Shown here: piece by piece, positions 23,529-31,759 of the stretch | Layout: every line of letters starts with the position of its first letter | Numbering within the stretch: the first letter of the stretch is position 1 | Source: Hyphomicrobiales bacterium | Lineage (GTDB): Bacteria > Pseudomonadota > Alphaproteobacteria > Rhizobiales > Beijerinckiaceae | Direction: 5' to 3' | Length of the DNA: 64,000 nucleotides | NCBI GenBank assembly: GCA_930633495.1 | Contig: CAKNFJ010000001.1 | Coordinates: 744,001-808,000 of the forward strand | Position numbers and translations under genes: made by a program | Notes under the pieces: generated by a model | Database searches by the model: none | What the model was told of the DNA's origin: nothing | Seen by the model: only the letters and a program-made list of their open reading frames with translations

Positions 23529-24107
23529 ATGATCCGCTCCACCCGTCTGGCCCTGCTCGCCGGCCTTGGCCTGCTTGCCCTCGGCTCTGCCGCCCGGGCC
23601 GAAATCGACCCGCTGACCCGCCAGCCGCTGGTGCAATATGTCGACCCGGCCAAGGCGCAGGCCACTGCCATTCCGCGCGAGGTCGTCGACTATCCGACGA
23701 AGTATTCCCCGGGCACGATCGTCATCAACTCGACTGAGCGCCGTCTCTATTTCGTGATGCCGAACGGCAAGGCGATGCGCTACGGCGTCGGCGTCGGCCG
23801 CCCCGGCTTCGACTGGGCCGGCAGCCAGTCCATCACCCGCAAGACCGAGTGGCCGACCTGGACCCCGCCGGCGCAGATGCTGAAGCGCCGCCCCGACCTG
23901 CCGCGCTTCATGCCGGGCGGCCCCGACAATCCGATGGGCGCGCGCGCGCTCTATCTCGGCTCGACGCTCTACCGCATCCACGGCTCGAACGAGCCGGAGA
24001 CGATCGGCCAGGCCGTTTCCTCAGGCTGCATCCGCATGCTGAACGAGGATGTGATCGACCTCTACGACCGCGCCAAGGTCGGCACCCGCGTCGTCGTCGC
24101 CCGCTGA
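23529..24107 (+). CDS. L,D-transpeptidase (YkuD/ErfK family)
   Basis: It forms 3-3 cross-links or attaches proteins to peptidoglycan in the periplasm. The ATG at 23529 gives a signal peptide (LALLAGLGLLALGSAARA). The YkuD domain follows, with INSTERRLYFVMPNGKA, the YRIHGSNEP His-Gly motif and the catalytic cysteine in SSGCIRMLNEDV. Length is 192 residues, usual for short Ldt proteins of this order. A strong terminator follows the stop by 28 bp. Confidence 0.95.
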   Translation: MIRSTRLALLAGLGLLALGSAARAEIDPLTRQPLVQYVDPAKAQATAIPREVVDYPTKYSPGTIVINSTERRLYFVMPNGKAMRYGVGVGRPGFDWAGSQSITRKTEWPTWTPPAQMLKRRPDLPRFMPGGPDNPMGARALYLGSTLYRIHGSNEPETIGQAVSSGCIRMLNEDVIDLYDRAKVGTRVVVAR

Positions 24108-24134
24108 GCGGCCCGAAGCGCGATCGAAATCGGG

Positions 24135-24162
24135 AAGGCCGGCGGAAACGCCGGCCTTTTCC
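24135..24162 (+). terminator. Rho-independent terminator after the L,D-transpeptidase
   Basis: A 10-bp perfect stem (AAGGCCGGCG / CGCCGGCCTT) with a GAAA tetraloop is followed by TTTTCC. It is placed just after the rightward transpeptidase gene and before the convergent SleB gene; the stem may serve both strands. Confidence 0.9.
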
Positions 24163-24211
24163 GTTTGGCCGGCCTCTCGCGCATTTCCTGGCAGCGAGGC
24201 CTGAAAACTCC

Positions 24212-25105
24212 CTAGCTGTAGAAGATGTGCCGGCCGATCGCGTCCATCTTCTTCAGCTTCCGCGCCCAGCTCGGCTGGACGTAATCGGCGTGGTAATGCG
24301 TCGCGCCTCCCACCTCCGCGAGATAGATCCTGCCCTCGTAGACGTCGCGCGCGATGCGCAGGGCCGCTTTCCAGGCCTCGGGCTCGGTGATGCGCAGGGA
24401 TTTACCCTCGCAGGCGAAGGTGAATTGGCAGGCGAGCTTGCGGTGGCGGTTCTGGTAGACCACCCCGCATACCGAATGCGGATACACCCCGCTCTTCACA
24501 CGGTTGAGCACGACCTGCGCGATGGCGGCACGCCCGTCTTCCGCCTCGGACCGTGCCTCGAAATAGACGGCCTCTGCGAGGCAGCGCTGTTCGCGCTCCA
24601 ACTGCGCCGGTTCGATCAGTCCCACATAGAGGCGGGGCTGTTCGGCCTCCTTCCCAAGCATGACCACGATGCCCGTCGGCGTCACCCAGGCGATAGCGGT
24701 GCTTGCGCTTCTCGGGGTCACCGAACCTTCCGCCATTGAGGCCGCATTGGCCGGAGTGGAGCCATTGCCCTTCGCGAGCGGCTCGCCCGGATGCGACACA
24801 CGTCCGGATGGAACGGGATCGATCTTGCCGTCCGACACGGTGGGAGCGAGAGCATCGCGCAGCTCGCCGCGATCCGCGTGAGGGTCGACGAGAGCCAACG
24901 CCGTGCCGTCCGGCCGGTCGAAGAGATCGACGTCTACGGTATCGAGACGGCTCGGGCCGGCCGCTTGCGGGCCCTGTTCCAGCGGGGCGCGGTCGATGCC
25001 GGCAGGAACGGGTGACAGGGCGCGCGACGTCGTCGGCACAATTTTGACAGGCAGCACGACGAAAGCCGCAAGCGCGAGCAGCGCCGACGGAACGATGCGC
25101 TTCAT
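24212..25105 (-). CDS. Cell wall hydrolase, SleB family
   Basis: It has a SleB-type hydrolase domain of the kind that acts on peptidoglycan. The 297-residue product has an N-terminal signal or anchor (LLALAAFVVLPVKIVP), a Pro/Asp-rich linker of ~150 residues, and a C-terminal domain with REQRCLAEAVYFEARSE (catalytic Glu), AIAQVVLNRV, CGVVYQNRHRKLACQFTF and ATHYHADYVQPSWA. The gene converges on the L,D-transpeptidase. Its promoter lies in the long gap to the right. Confidence 0.93.
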   Translation of the reverse strand: MKRIVPSALLALAAFVVLPVKIVPTTSRALSPVPAGIDRAPLEQGPQAAGPSRLDTVDVDLFDRPDGTALALVDPHADRGELRDALAPTVSDGKIDPVPSGRVSHPGEPLAKGNGSTPANAASMAEGSVTPRSASTAIAWVTPTGIVVMLGKEAEQPRLYVGLIEPAQLEREQRCLAEAVYFEARSEAEDGRAAIAQVVLNRVKSGVYPHSVCGVVYQNRHRKLACQFTFACEGKSLRITEPEAWKAALRIARDVYEGRIYLAEVGGATHYHADYVQPSWARKLKKMDAIGRHIFYS

Positions 25106-25895
25106 GGAATTTGCTCCGGAGGGATAGAGTCAAGCCGGGCCTGCGCAGCACCGAGCGATCGGCGGCGGGATCAACGGCTCGCTTGACGGAAATTTTCGGG
25201 GGGAAACGGAGGGAGGCGTGCCGGCGCTAAGCCTTCGCGGCTGGCTGGCGAGTCAGGATTTCGGCGCTAGCCGATCGTTTCCGGCGTCGGCGAGTTCTTG
25301 GAGCAACCGACAGGCCGCGGAGGTTCGCAGGCCATTTGCCACGGCAGAGGCATGCCGGGCACAGGCTCCGCCGCGCCGGCGAAATTCAGCGTTTTCATAA
25401 CCATGAAAGCCAATTCTTCGAACCCAAGCCGGAACGAAAAATTGTCTAGAAAAGAAACATTTAGTCGCACGAGCGAACACTCTGCGAAAGGTTTGAACGA
25501 AATTCATGCGACACGCAGGGAATTACGTCAGTTTTATTTTTAAACAACGGCCCTTTGTCTCCACATTAACGATGATATGCGCTATTCGACGCGCCGTATG
25601 GACAGAGACTTCGGCAGCTTTGTGACTTTATCCATCAGCCGACGAAGAAGCTCATCGTCCAGGGCATCGGATTGGATGTCGCACTCGGCTCGATCGTTCA
25701 GAGCTTCGGTCTTGCGTCGGCTTTCCCCGAAGACCGCATCCCTCTTTTCGGATCAGCGCCGAGCGAGCCTTGCCAGGACAGGATCGGCGGAAGCAGGCAG
25801 CGCGAGATATCGAAGATGAAGCTGTAACCGTAACAGCCTCGACACGCGCCCAAGGCGTGCAAATTATGCCTGCAAGCCTGATGCGGGAGGACGTG
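25106..25895. other. Long intergenic region, no convincing gene
   Basis: This 790-bp gap holds the SleB promoter and the DUF1254 promoter. Part of it (about 25380-25570) is clearly AT-richer than the surroundings. Between about 25576 and 25827 one rightward frame is open without ATG and reads protein-like (for example PTKKLIVQGIGLDVALG and SFGLASAFPEDRIPLFG). This may be the end of a decayed gene. I see no tRNA, no hairpin terminator and no repeat of the families found elsewhere. Confidence 0.5.
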
Positions 25896-27305
25896 ATGCG
25901 ATGGAATTTGGTTGGCGCCGCGATACTGGCCTTCGGCGGGCTCTCAGCTGAGGCGCAAACGCTGCCTGCCGAGGAACTCGCCGGGCGCAGCCTCGAAAGG
26001 CGTGCCGTCGAGGCGATGATCTGGGCCATGCCCGCGGTCAACACCGACCTCATGCTCCAGGAAGCTCTCAGCAAGACCAAGGCGAAACCCAACGACGTCG
26101 TGTTCTGGTCGCAGCCGGCGAACTGGAAGAACCAGACGCTGACGCCAAACCCGGATTCGATCTACTTCATGTCGTTCTGGAACGTGAAGGATGGCCCGGT
26201 CGTCATCGAGGTCCCGCCTGCTAAGGGCGGGTCGATCGCCGGCAACATCGTCACCATCTGGCAGATGCCGCTCGAGGATGCCGGGCCGGAAGGGGCCGAC
26301 AAGGGCAAGGGCGGCAAGTACCTGATCACGCCGCCGGGCTACAAGGGGAAGGTCCCGGCCGGCTATTTCCACCTGCCGTCCGACACCTATAGCGGCTTCG
26401 CGCTGATGCGTTCCAACCTGCCGAGCCACGCACCCGCCGATGTGGCGAAATCGGTGGCCTACGGCAAACAGATCAAGGTCTATCCGCTTTCGAGCGCCAA
26501 AAACCCACCGGCAACCACTTTCGTCGACGCCTATGACGTGATGTTCGACTCGACGATTAGGTATGACGCCAGCTTCTACCGCAACCTCGACCGCGTCGTG
26601 CAGAATGAGCCCTGGCTGCAGCGCGACCGGGCGATGATCGACCAGTTGAAGACGCTCGGCATCGAAAAGGGCAAGCCGTTCAACCCGAATCCAAAGACGC
26701 AGGCCGCCCTCGACGCAGGCGCCAAGGAGGCTCACGCGCTGCTGTCGCAGATCTACGACGCCGGATTTCCGGCCATCAACCAGGGCATCCGCTGGTTCCC
26801 CGCCGCGATGGCCGAGGTCGTGAAGGCAGTGTCGACAGAATACGCGGACGTCAACGCCTACCCCGTCGACGCACGCGGCGTGACCTATACGCTTGGCTTC
26901 ACCGGCATCAAGCGCATCGGCACAGCGCAATTCTACCTGATGGCAAACAAGGACAAGGACGGCAACGCGTTCGACGGCGGCGCCAACTACAGGCTGACCG
27001 TGCCGGCCAACGCGCCGGTCAAGCAATACTGGTCCGCGACGGTCTACGACCGCGAGACCCATGCCCTCGTCAAGAACATGAACCGCGCCAGCGTCGCCTC
27101 GATCAGCCCCGGCGCGCAGAAAAATCCGGACGGGACGGTCGACGTCTTCTTCGGCCCCCAAGCCCCGGCCGGGAAGGAAGCGAATTGGGTGCCGACCGAC
27201 CCCAATCGCAAATTCGAGCTGCTATTCCGGCTTTACGGGCCGGAGAAGCCGCTCTTCGACAAGAGCTGGAAGCTGCCGGACGTCGAGCGAGTCGCCAGGC
27301 CCTAG
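25896..27305 (+). CDS. DUF1254/DUF1214 secreted protein
   Basis: I choose the ATG at 25896 because GGGAGG lies 6 nt upstream and the product then starts with a clean signal peptide (MRWNLVGAAILAFGGLSAEA). The 469-residue mature-type protein has the DUF1254 N-terminal part (AVEAMIWAMPAVNTDLM, NPDSIYFMSFWNVKDGP) and the DUF1214 C-terminal part (NYRLTVPANAPVKQYWSATVYD, then FELLFRLYGPEK). These exported proteins are common in soil bacteria and of uncertain role. It stands alone, convergent with the DUF971 gene, with stops adjacent. Confidence 0.92.
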   Translation: MRWNLVGAAILAFGGLSAEAQTLPAEELAGRSLERRAVEAMIWAMPAVNTDLMLQEALSKTKAKPNDVVFWSQPANWKNQTLTPNPDSIYFMSFWNVKDGPVVIEVPPAKGGSIAGNIVTIWQMPLEDAGPEGADKGKGGKYLITPPGYKGKVPAGYFHLPSDTYSGFALMRSNLPSHAPADVAKSVAYGKQIKVYPLSSAKNPPATTFVDAYDVMFDSTIRYDASFYRNLDRVVQNEPWLQRDRAMIDQLKTLGIEKGKPFNPNPKTQAALDAGAKEAHALLSQIYDAGFPAINQGIRWFPAAMAEVVKAVSTEYADVNAYPVDARGVTYTLGFTGIKRIGTAQFYLMANKDKDGNAFDGGANYRLTVPANAPVKQYWSATVYDRETHALVKNMNRASVASISPGAQKNPDGTVDVFFGPQAPAGKEANWVPTDPNRKFELLFRLYGPEKPLFDKSWKLPDVERVARP

Positions 27306-27668
27306 CTAGCGCTTCCGCTCGCGGGAGAGCCCCTTCTCAGCCAGCGCCGTCTCATAGGCCTTCATCTTGTCGTCGGCCTGCTCGCCGAGCTCGCGCAGAT
27401 AATCCCAGGCGTAGATGCCGGTCTCGTGCATGTCGTCGAAGCCGAGCCTGACGGCGTAATGGCCGACCGGCTCGACCCGCAGGATCTCGACCTCCGCCTT
27501 GCCGGCGACGATGGTCTTCTGGCTGGGATGATGACCCTGGACCTCGGCCGAGGGACTCTCGACGCGCAGAAGCTCGGCCGGCAGCGCGAAGCTTGCTCCG
27601 TCCTCGAAGGCGACATGCAGGGTGCGGCGGTCCTTCGACAGGCGGATCTCGGTCGGCCAGGATGACAT
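27306..27668 (-). CDS. DUF971 domain protein
   Basis: The 120-residue product from MSSWPTEIRLSKDRRTL carries a GBBH-like N-terminal/DUF971 domain: HVAFEDGASFALPAELLRVESPSAEV, then VGHYAVRLGFDDMHETGIYAWDYL. This domain binds metal in gamma-butyrobetaine hydroxylase and also occurs alone or in Fe-S/molybdenum cofactor contexts. The neighbouring divergent moaA is consistent with such a link but does not prove it. The C-terminal tail is basic. Confidence 0.9.
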   Translation of the reverse strand: MSSWPTEIRLSKDRRTLHVAFEDGASFALPAELLRVESPSAEVQGHHPSQKTIVAGKAEVEILRVEPVGHYAVRLGFDDMHETGIYAWDYLRELGEQADDKMKAYETALAEKGLSRERKR

Positions 27669-27786
27669 GATCGTGCGGATTCCTTGCAGGCTGCGGCGAC
27701 CATGCGCTTGACCTTGGCCGCATCGGTGCCAATGTCTTCCTATAGCAATGTGAAAACCAGACCGCATCCTGTGCGGAGCGGGCTGG

Positions 27787-28836
27787 GTGTTCGGAGTTGA
27801 GGCAGACGTGCTGCTCGACGACATGAAGCCGCTGACGCGGTCGCCGCTGGTCGATCCGTTCGGCCGGACAATTTCCTATCTGCGCATCTCGGTGACGGAT
27901 CGCTGCGATTTTCGTTGCGTCTATTGCATGGCCGAGAACATGCAATTCCTGCCGCGCAAGGAGCTGCTGACGCTCGAGGAACTCGACCGGATCGCCACCG
28001 CCTTCGTCAGCCGCGGCACGCGCAAGCTGCGCCTGACCGGCGGCGAGCCGCTGGTGCGCCGCGACATCATGAGCCTGTTCCGCTCGCTCTCGCGCCACCT
28101 CACCTCCGGCGCGCTCGACGAATTGACGCTGACCACCAACGGCTCGCTGCTCTCGCGCTATGCCGACGAACTCGCCGGCTATGGCGTGCGCCGCATCAAC
28201 GTCTCGCTCGATACGCTCGATGCTGACAAGTTCCGCGAGATCACCCGCCGGGGCGACCTCAAGGTCGTGCTCGCCGGCATCGAGGCGGCGCGCAAGGCCG
28301 GGATGCGGGTCAAGATCAACGCGGTGGCGCTGAAGGGCGTCAACGACGACGAGATCGAGGAGCTGATGCTCTGGTCGCACGGCCTCGGCATGGACCTGAC
28401 CCTGATCGAGGTCATGCCGATGGGCGAGATCGAGGTCGGCCGCATCGACCAGTATCTGCCGCTCTCGGTGGTTCGCGGGCGGCTGATGGACAAGTATACG
28501 CTGGTCGACGATCCCTACCGCACCGGTGGGCCGGCCCGCTATGTCCGCGTCAAGGAGACCGGCGGCCTGATCGGCTTCATCACGCCGCTCACCCATAATT
28601 TCTGCGAGAGCTGCAACCGCGTGCGGCTGACCTGCACCGGCACGCTCTATATGTGTCTTGGCCAGGAGGACGCGGCCGATCTGCGCGCCGCCGTCCGCTC
28701 CTCGCCGGACGACGCCCTGCTCTACCGGACCATGGACGAGGCCATCGCGCGCAAGCCGAAAGGCCACGACTTCGTCATCGACCGGCGTCATGCCCGCCCG
28801 GCCGTCGGCCGGCACATGAGCGTCACCGGCGGCTGA
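27787..28836 (+). CDS. moaA: GTP 3',8-cyclase MoaA
   Basis: This radical SAM enzyme converts GTP to cyclic pyranopterin precursor with MoaC in molybdenum cofactor synthesis. From a GTG start at 27787 the N-terminal 4Fe-4S cysteines are 40, 44 and 47 ([12 protein letters not shown]). The C-terminal cluster cysteines are 273, 276 and 290 ([13 protein letters not shown]...YMC), and the chain ends in the conserved Gly-Gly. [14 protein letters not shown] and INVSLDTLD are also typical. An ATG at 27823 is an alternative start but lacks a ribosome site; GTG has GGAG 8 nt upstream. No other mo genes are adjacent. Confidence 0.96.
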   Translation: MFGVEADVLLDDMKPLTRSPLVDPFGRTISYLRISVTDRCDFRCVYCMAENMQFLPRKELLTLEELDRIATAFVSRGTRKLRLTGGEPLVRRDIMSLFRSLSRHLTSGALDELTLTTNGSLLSRYADELAGYGVRRINVSLDTLDADKFREITRRGDLKVVLAGIEAARKAGMRVKINAVALKGVNDDEIEELMLWSHGLGMDLTLIEVMPMGEIEVGRIDQYLPLSVVRGRLMDKYTLVDDPYRTGGPARYVRVKETGGLIGFITPLTHNFCESCNRVRLTCTGTLYMCLGQEDAADLRAAVRSSPDDALLYRTMDEAIARKPKGHDFVIDRRHARPAVGRHMSVTGG

Positions 28837-28910
28837 TCGAATGGAGCGGCGGCCGCTCGCTTGACCCTTCGACCGAATACCGGCACCGTCCCGGAGACGG
28901 GTGGAGTTGC

Positions 28911-29513
28911 ATGCGGTTGATGTTCAAGGCGATGGCAGGCCGCGCGAGAGCGGCGGCAAGCGCAATCGATGACGCCGTGAGGCAGACCCATGCGGCGCGG
29001 CTCGCCATCATGGCGGCACGGCTGCGGCGCTCCCTGCCCCTTCTCGCGATGCTCATCGCCGCCACCCTGCTCTTTTGCCTGTTTCTCGGCTGGTCGTCCG
29101 GCCGCAGCGTCTTCCGGGCGCTCTCGCCCGCCTCGCCCACCGGAATCGGGGCCGGGATCGCGGGCGTTCTGGCGGGGCTCATCGTCATCGAGCTTTGCGC
29201 CGTCTTCGCCATCACGCTGATGACCGCGGCGCTCCAGCTCGCCTACGACACGGGCCGTCACCGCGTGCGCGCGCTGCTACAGATCGTCAGCGCCATCGCG
29301 CTGGCCGGACTAGCCTGGCGGCTTTCGGCGCTCGACGCGGTCTCCCTGCCCCTCGCGACCATCTTTCCCATGCTCGCGAGCGCATGCCTCGTCGCGCTGA
29401 CGATCTGGTTCGAGCGCACCTATCTGCGTCCGGCCTATCCGGGCTTCCGCGATTTCTGGGTCGACATCGTCGATGCCCGCCTGTTCCTGACGCGAGCCGC
29501 CCATGGCGAATGA
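28911..29513 (+). CDS. Four-helix membrane protein, first gene of an unknown operon
   Basis: The ATG at 28911 follows GGAG. The 200-residue product has a basic amphipathic N-terminus (~residues 1-40) and four membrane segments (LPLLAMLIAATLLFCLFLGW, GIGAGIAGVLAGLIVIEL, a LLQIVSAIALAGLAW region, IFPMLASACLVALTIWF), ending in a cytoplasmic FRDFWVDIVDARLF tail. Its end overlaps the next gene by 11 nt, so the two are co-translated. No family is recognised; it resembles a small channel or scaffold subunit in layout only. Confidence 0.7.
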   Translation: MRLMFKAMAGRARAAASAIDDAVRQTHAARLAIMAARLRRSLPLLAMLIAATLLFCLFLGWSSGRSVFRALSPASPTGIGAGIAGVLAGLIVIELCAVFAITLMTAALQLAYDTGRHRVRALLQIVSAIALAGLAWRLSALDAVSLPLATIFPMLASACLVALTIWFERTYLRPAYPGFRDFWVDIVDARLFLTRAAHGE

Positions 29514-30969
29514 CGACGGCAGCGCGCTCACGCGGCACGGTGCGCCCGCGATGACTGCGCATCACCTCGCGGAGTCGGTCAGGGCGGGCCACAACGGCGC
29601 GAGCGACGCGGTCGAGAATCTGCCGCCGGCCGATGCGGCCATGCTGTCCCAGACCGAGCAGACGCTGATCGCCAAGGCGCGCGAACACTATGCGATGCTG
29701 CGGCAGGAGGCGGCGGCACGCCTCAACGCCATTCAGGCCGAGGTTGTGAGCCGGCGGGAGCTGTTCACGCAGCAACGTTTCGAGGGCCGCGTGCGCGGCG
29801 TCGAGGCGACGATGCGGGCCATGCTCAACAAGCACGGCGGCGAGCTGGAACAGCGCGTCTACGATGCTCTCAGGGCCAAGCGCGAATACGCCTTCTTCAA
29901 CTACGAGAACAAGCGCAGGGCCGATCCCAAGCTCGACAAATGGCAGTTCATCCTGTTCTTCCTGGTCGTGCCGCTGGTGGTCGAAAGCCTGCTCAACGGC
30001 AACTTCTTTGCCGAAGCCAGCGATTTCGGCCTGGTCGGCGGCGCCGCCACCGCGGTCATCATTTCAGCGCTCAACATCGCGCTCGGCTTCTTCATGGGCG
30101 TCGGCCCCGCGCGCTATTGCCAGCATGTGAAAAGCTCGCACCTGTTCTGGGCGCTGCCGGCCTATGCCGGCATGATCGCGCTCATCGTGCTGTTCAATCT
30201 CGCGGTCGGCCATTACCGCGAGATGCTGATCGCCAATCCCGACGCGCGCTCCTTCCAGGTGATGCCGCGCATGCTGGAGAACCCGTTCGCGATCTACGAC
30301 ATCAAATCGGTCGCGCTGGTCATCATCGGCTGTCTCGTCGCGTTCGTCGCGGCGACGAAAGGCTATACCGCCTTCGGCAGCTATCCGGGGCACGCCACCG
30401 CCTACAAGCGCTGGCGGCAGCGCTGGAACGCCGTCGAGGAGGAGCGGCGCCGGCTCGATGTCGAGCTACTGCCGGAGCTCGAAGCGATCCGAACCCAGAT
30501 CGACGGCTTCCGTGCCGATTGCCGCGACGAGTTGGGCAAGCTGCAAGGCACGAAGGCGGCCGCGGAGAGGGCCCGCGACCTCTATTTCTCCCGTCTCGGA
30601 CAACTGCGGGCCGCCAAGGACGCGGCGATGATGCAATATCGCGAAGCCAATCTGCGCGTCCGCACCGATCTGCCGCCGGCCTATTTCGCACAGTCACTCA
30701 ACCTGGCGGAGATCGACCAGCCCGGAGAACTGCCGGAATACGTCGCGGCGCGCCGGCAGATCGAGGATTTCGAGCAGCAGCTCGCCAGCATGCCGGCCCT
30801 GATCGAGGCCAAGCTCAAGGATCGGCTGATCCTCCTGCGCGGCGTCGACCTCGCCGGCGAAATCGAGCAGGTGAAGCTGCGTGCGGCGCAGGCCGGGCGC
30901 GAGGCCTTCGAGCGCGACGAGGCGGCCCAGAAGCAGGCGGCGGAGGATTTCGCCGCAATGCCACGCTAG
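29503..30969 (+). CDS. Membrane protein with long coiled-coil tail
   Basis: The 488-residue product has an N-terminal helical region of ~140 residues (REHYAMLRQEAAARLNAIQ). About four membrane segments lie between ~150 and 285 (QFILFFLVVPLVVESLL, a GGAATAVIISALNIAL region, LPAYAGMIALIVLFNLAV, SVALVIIGCLVAFVAA). A ~200-residue coiled coil follows (KRWRQRWNAVEEERRRLDVEL through FEQQLASMPALIEAKL). The layout of a membrane bundle plus long helical tail is reminiscent of motor-type or force-sensing proteins, but no motif identifies it. It is flanked by overlapping or adjacent genes of the same operon. Confidence 0.7.
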   Translation: MANDDGSALTRHGAPAMTAHHLAESVRAGHNGASDAVENLPPADAAMLSQTEQTLIAKAREHYAMLRQEAAARLNAIQAEVVSRRELFTQQRFEGRVRGVEATMRAMLNKHGGELEQRVYDALRAKREYAFFNYENKRRADPKLDKWQFILFFLVVPLVVESLLNGNFFAEASDFGLVGGAATAVIISALNIALGFFMGVGPARYCQHVKSSHLFWALPAYAGMIALIVLFNLAVGHYREMLIANPDARSFQVMPRMLENPFAIYDIKSVALVIIGCLVAFVAATKGYTAFGSYPGHATAYKRWRQRWNAVEEERRRLDVELLPELEAIRTQIDGFRADCRDELGKLQGTKAAAERARDLYFSRLGQLRAAKDAAMMQYREANLRVRTDLPPAYFAQSLNLAEIDQPGELPEYVAARRQIEDFEQQLASMPALIEAKLKDRLILLRGVDLAGEIEQVKLRAAQAGREAFERDEAAQKQAAEDFAAMPR

Positions 30970-30979
30970 GGCTCTGGGC

Positions 30980-31744
30980 ATGAAGACCGAGAACCTGGCC
31001 ATCGTCGCCTCCCTGCTCGCGGGCGTCGCGCTCGTCGGCTTCTTCGCGGCCCCCTCTCTGCTGCGCGGCCCGCCGCGCGACCAGGAGACGCTGTGCCCGA
31101 AGGCGGGCCCGGTCGGGCACACGCTGATTCTCGTCGACAAGAGCGATCCGTGGAGCGAGGTGCAGGCGGGGCGGTTGAAGAAGCTTGTGAAGCAGATCGG
31201 CGATGAATTGCCGGCCGAACGCATGCTGTCGATCTACGTCTTCAACGACGTCTTCGAGCCCGGCTTCCCGGCCCTGATCTCGCTGTGCAACCCAGGCAAG
31301 ACGGCGAGCGAGCTGATCGGCAATCCGCGCCGCGAATATGTGAAATGGGTCGAGAAGTTCGGCCGGCCGCTCGACGAGGCTCTCACCGTGCTGACCCAGC
31401 CGGCGAAGGGCAACCAGTCGCCGATCGTCGAGGCAATCGGCGATGTGGTCTCGCGGCGCGAGAACCGCGTGCCGAACGGCGACCGCTCGCTCGTGCTCGT
31501 CTCGGACATGCTGCAGAACTCCGGCCAGTTCACCGTCTTCGGCAATGCGGCCGGGGCGCGCGACCCCGAGCGGCTGCGCCGCCTGCTCGACAAGGTCTGG
31601 CAGGATTCCGGCGCGAAGACCTGGGCGCTCAGCATCCATCAGGTCCAGGGCGTCTACGACCAGAACCGGCTGGAGCAGGCTGCTGCCCTGTGGAAGCAGG
31701 CCTTCCAGAAGCTCAATATCACGGTGAACTGGGACAGGCTGTAG
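30980..31744 (+). CDS. Membrane-anchored vWA-like protein
   Basis: The 254-residue product starts 10 bp after the coiled-coil gene. It has one N-terminal membrane segment (NLAIVASLLAGVALVGFFA) and then a Rossmann-like domain with HTLILVDKSDPWSE near residue 47 and RSLVLVSDMLQNSGQFTVF near 172, which resemble the first and later metal-site strands of von Willebrand A domains (DxSxS-like, partly degenerate). vWA domains mediate protein-protein contacts. Third gene of the operon; convergent with the chemoreceptor gene 15 bp away. The function is unknown. Confidence 0.7.
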   Translation: MKTENLAIVASLLAGVALVGFFAAPSLLRGPPRDQETLCPKAGPVGHTLILVDKSDPWSEVQAGRLKKLVKQIGDELPAERMLSIYVFNDVFEPGFPALISLCNPGKTASELIGNPRREYVKWVEKFGRPLDEALTVLTQPAKGNQSPIVEAIGDVVSRRENRVPNGDRSLVLVSDMLQNSGQFTVFGNAAGARDPERLRRLLDKVWQDSGAKTWALSIHQVQGVYDQNRLEQAAALWKQAFQKLNITVNWDRL

Positions 31745-31759
31745 CCGCCTCGCCCGCCA

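Noticed and set aside
25944..27161. 405-codon antisense frame across the DUF1254 gene
   Set aside because: High GC keeps antisense frames open; the sense protein has a signal peptide and family motifs, the antisense one has neither.
30815..31639. Antisense frame across the vWA-like gene
   Set aside because: It is composed mainly of Arg, Asp, Gly and Ala without motifs, as expected of a GC shadow.
28911..31744. Zorya-type defence system
   Set aside because: The coiled-coil protein has a membrane bundle plus tail like ZorA, but there is no MotB/OmpA-like partner and no helicase or nuclease gene.
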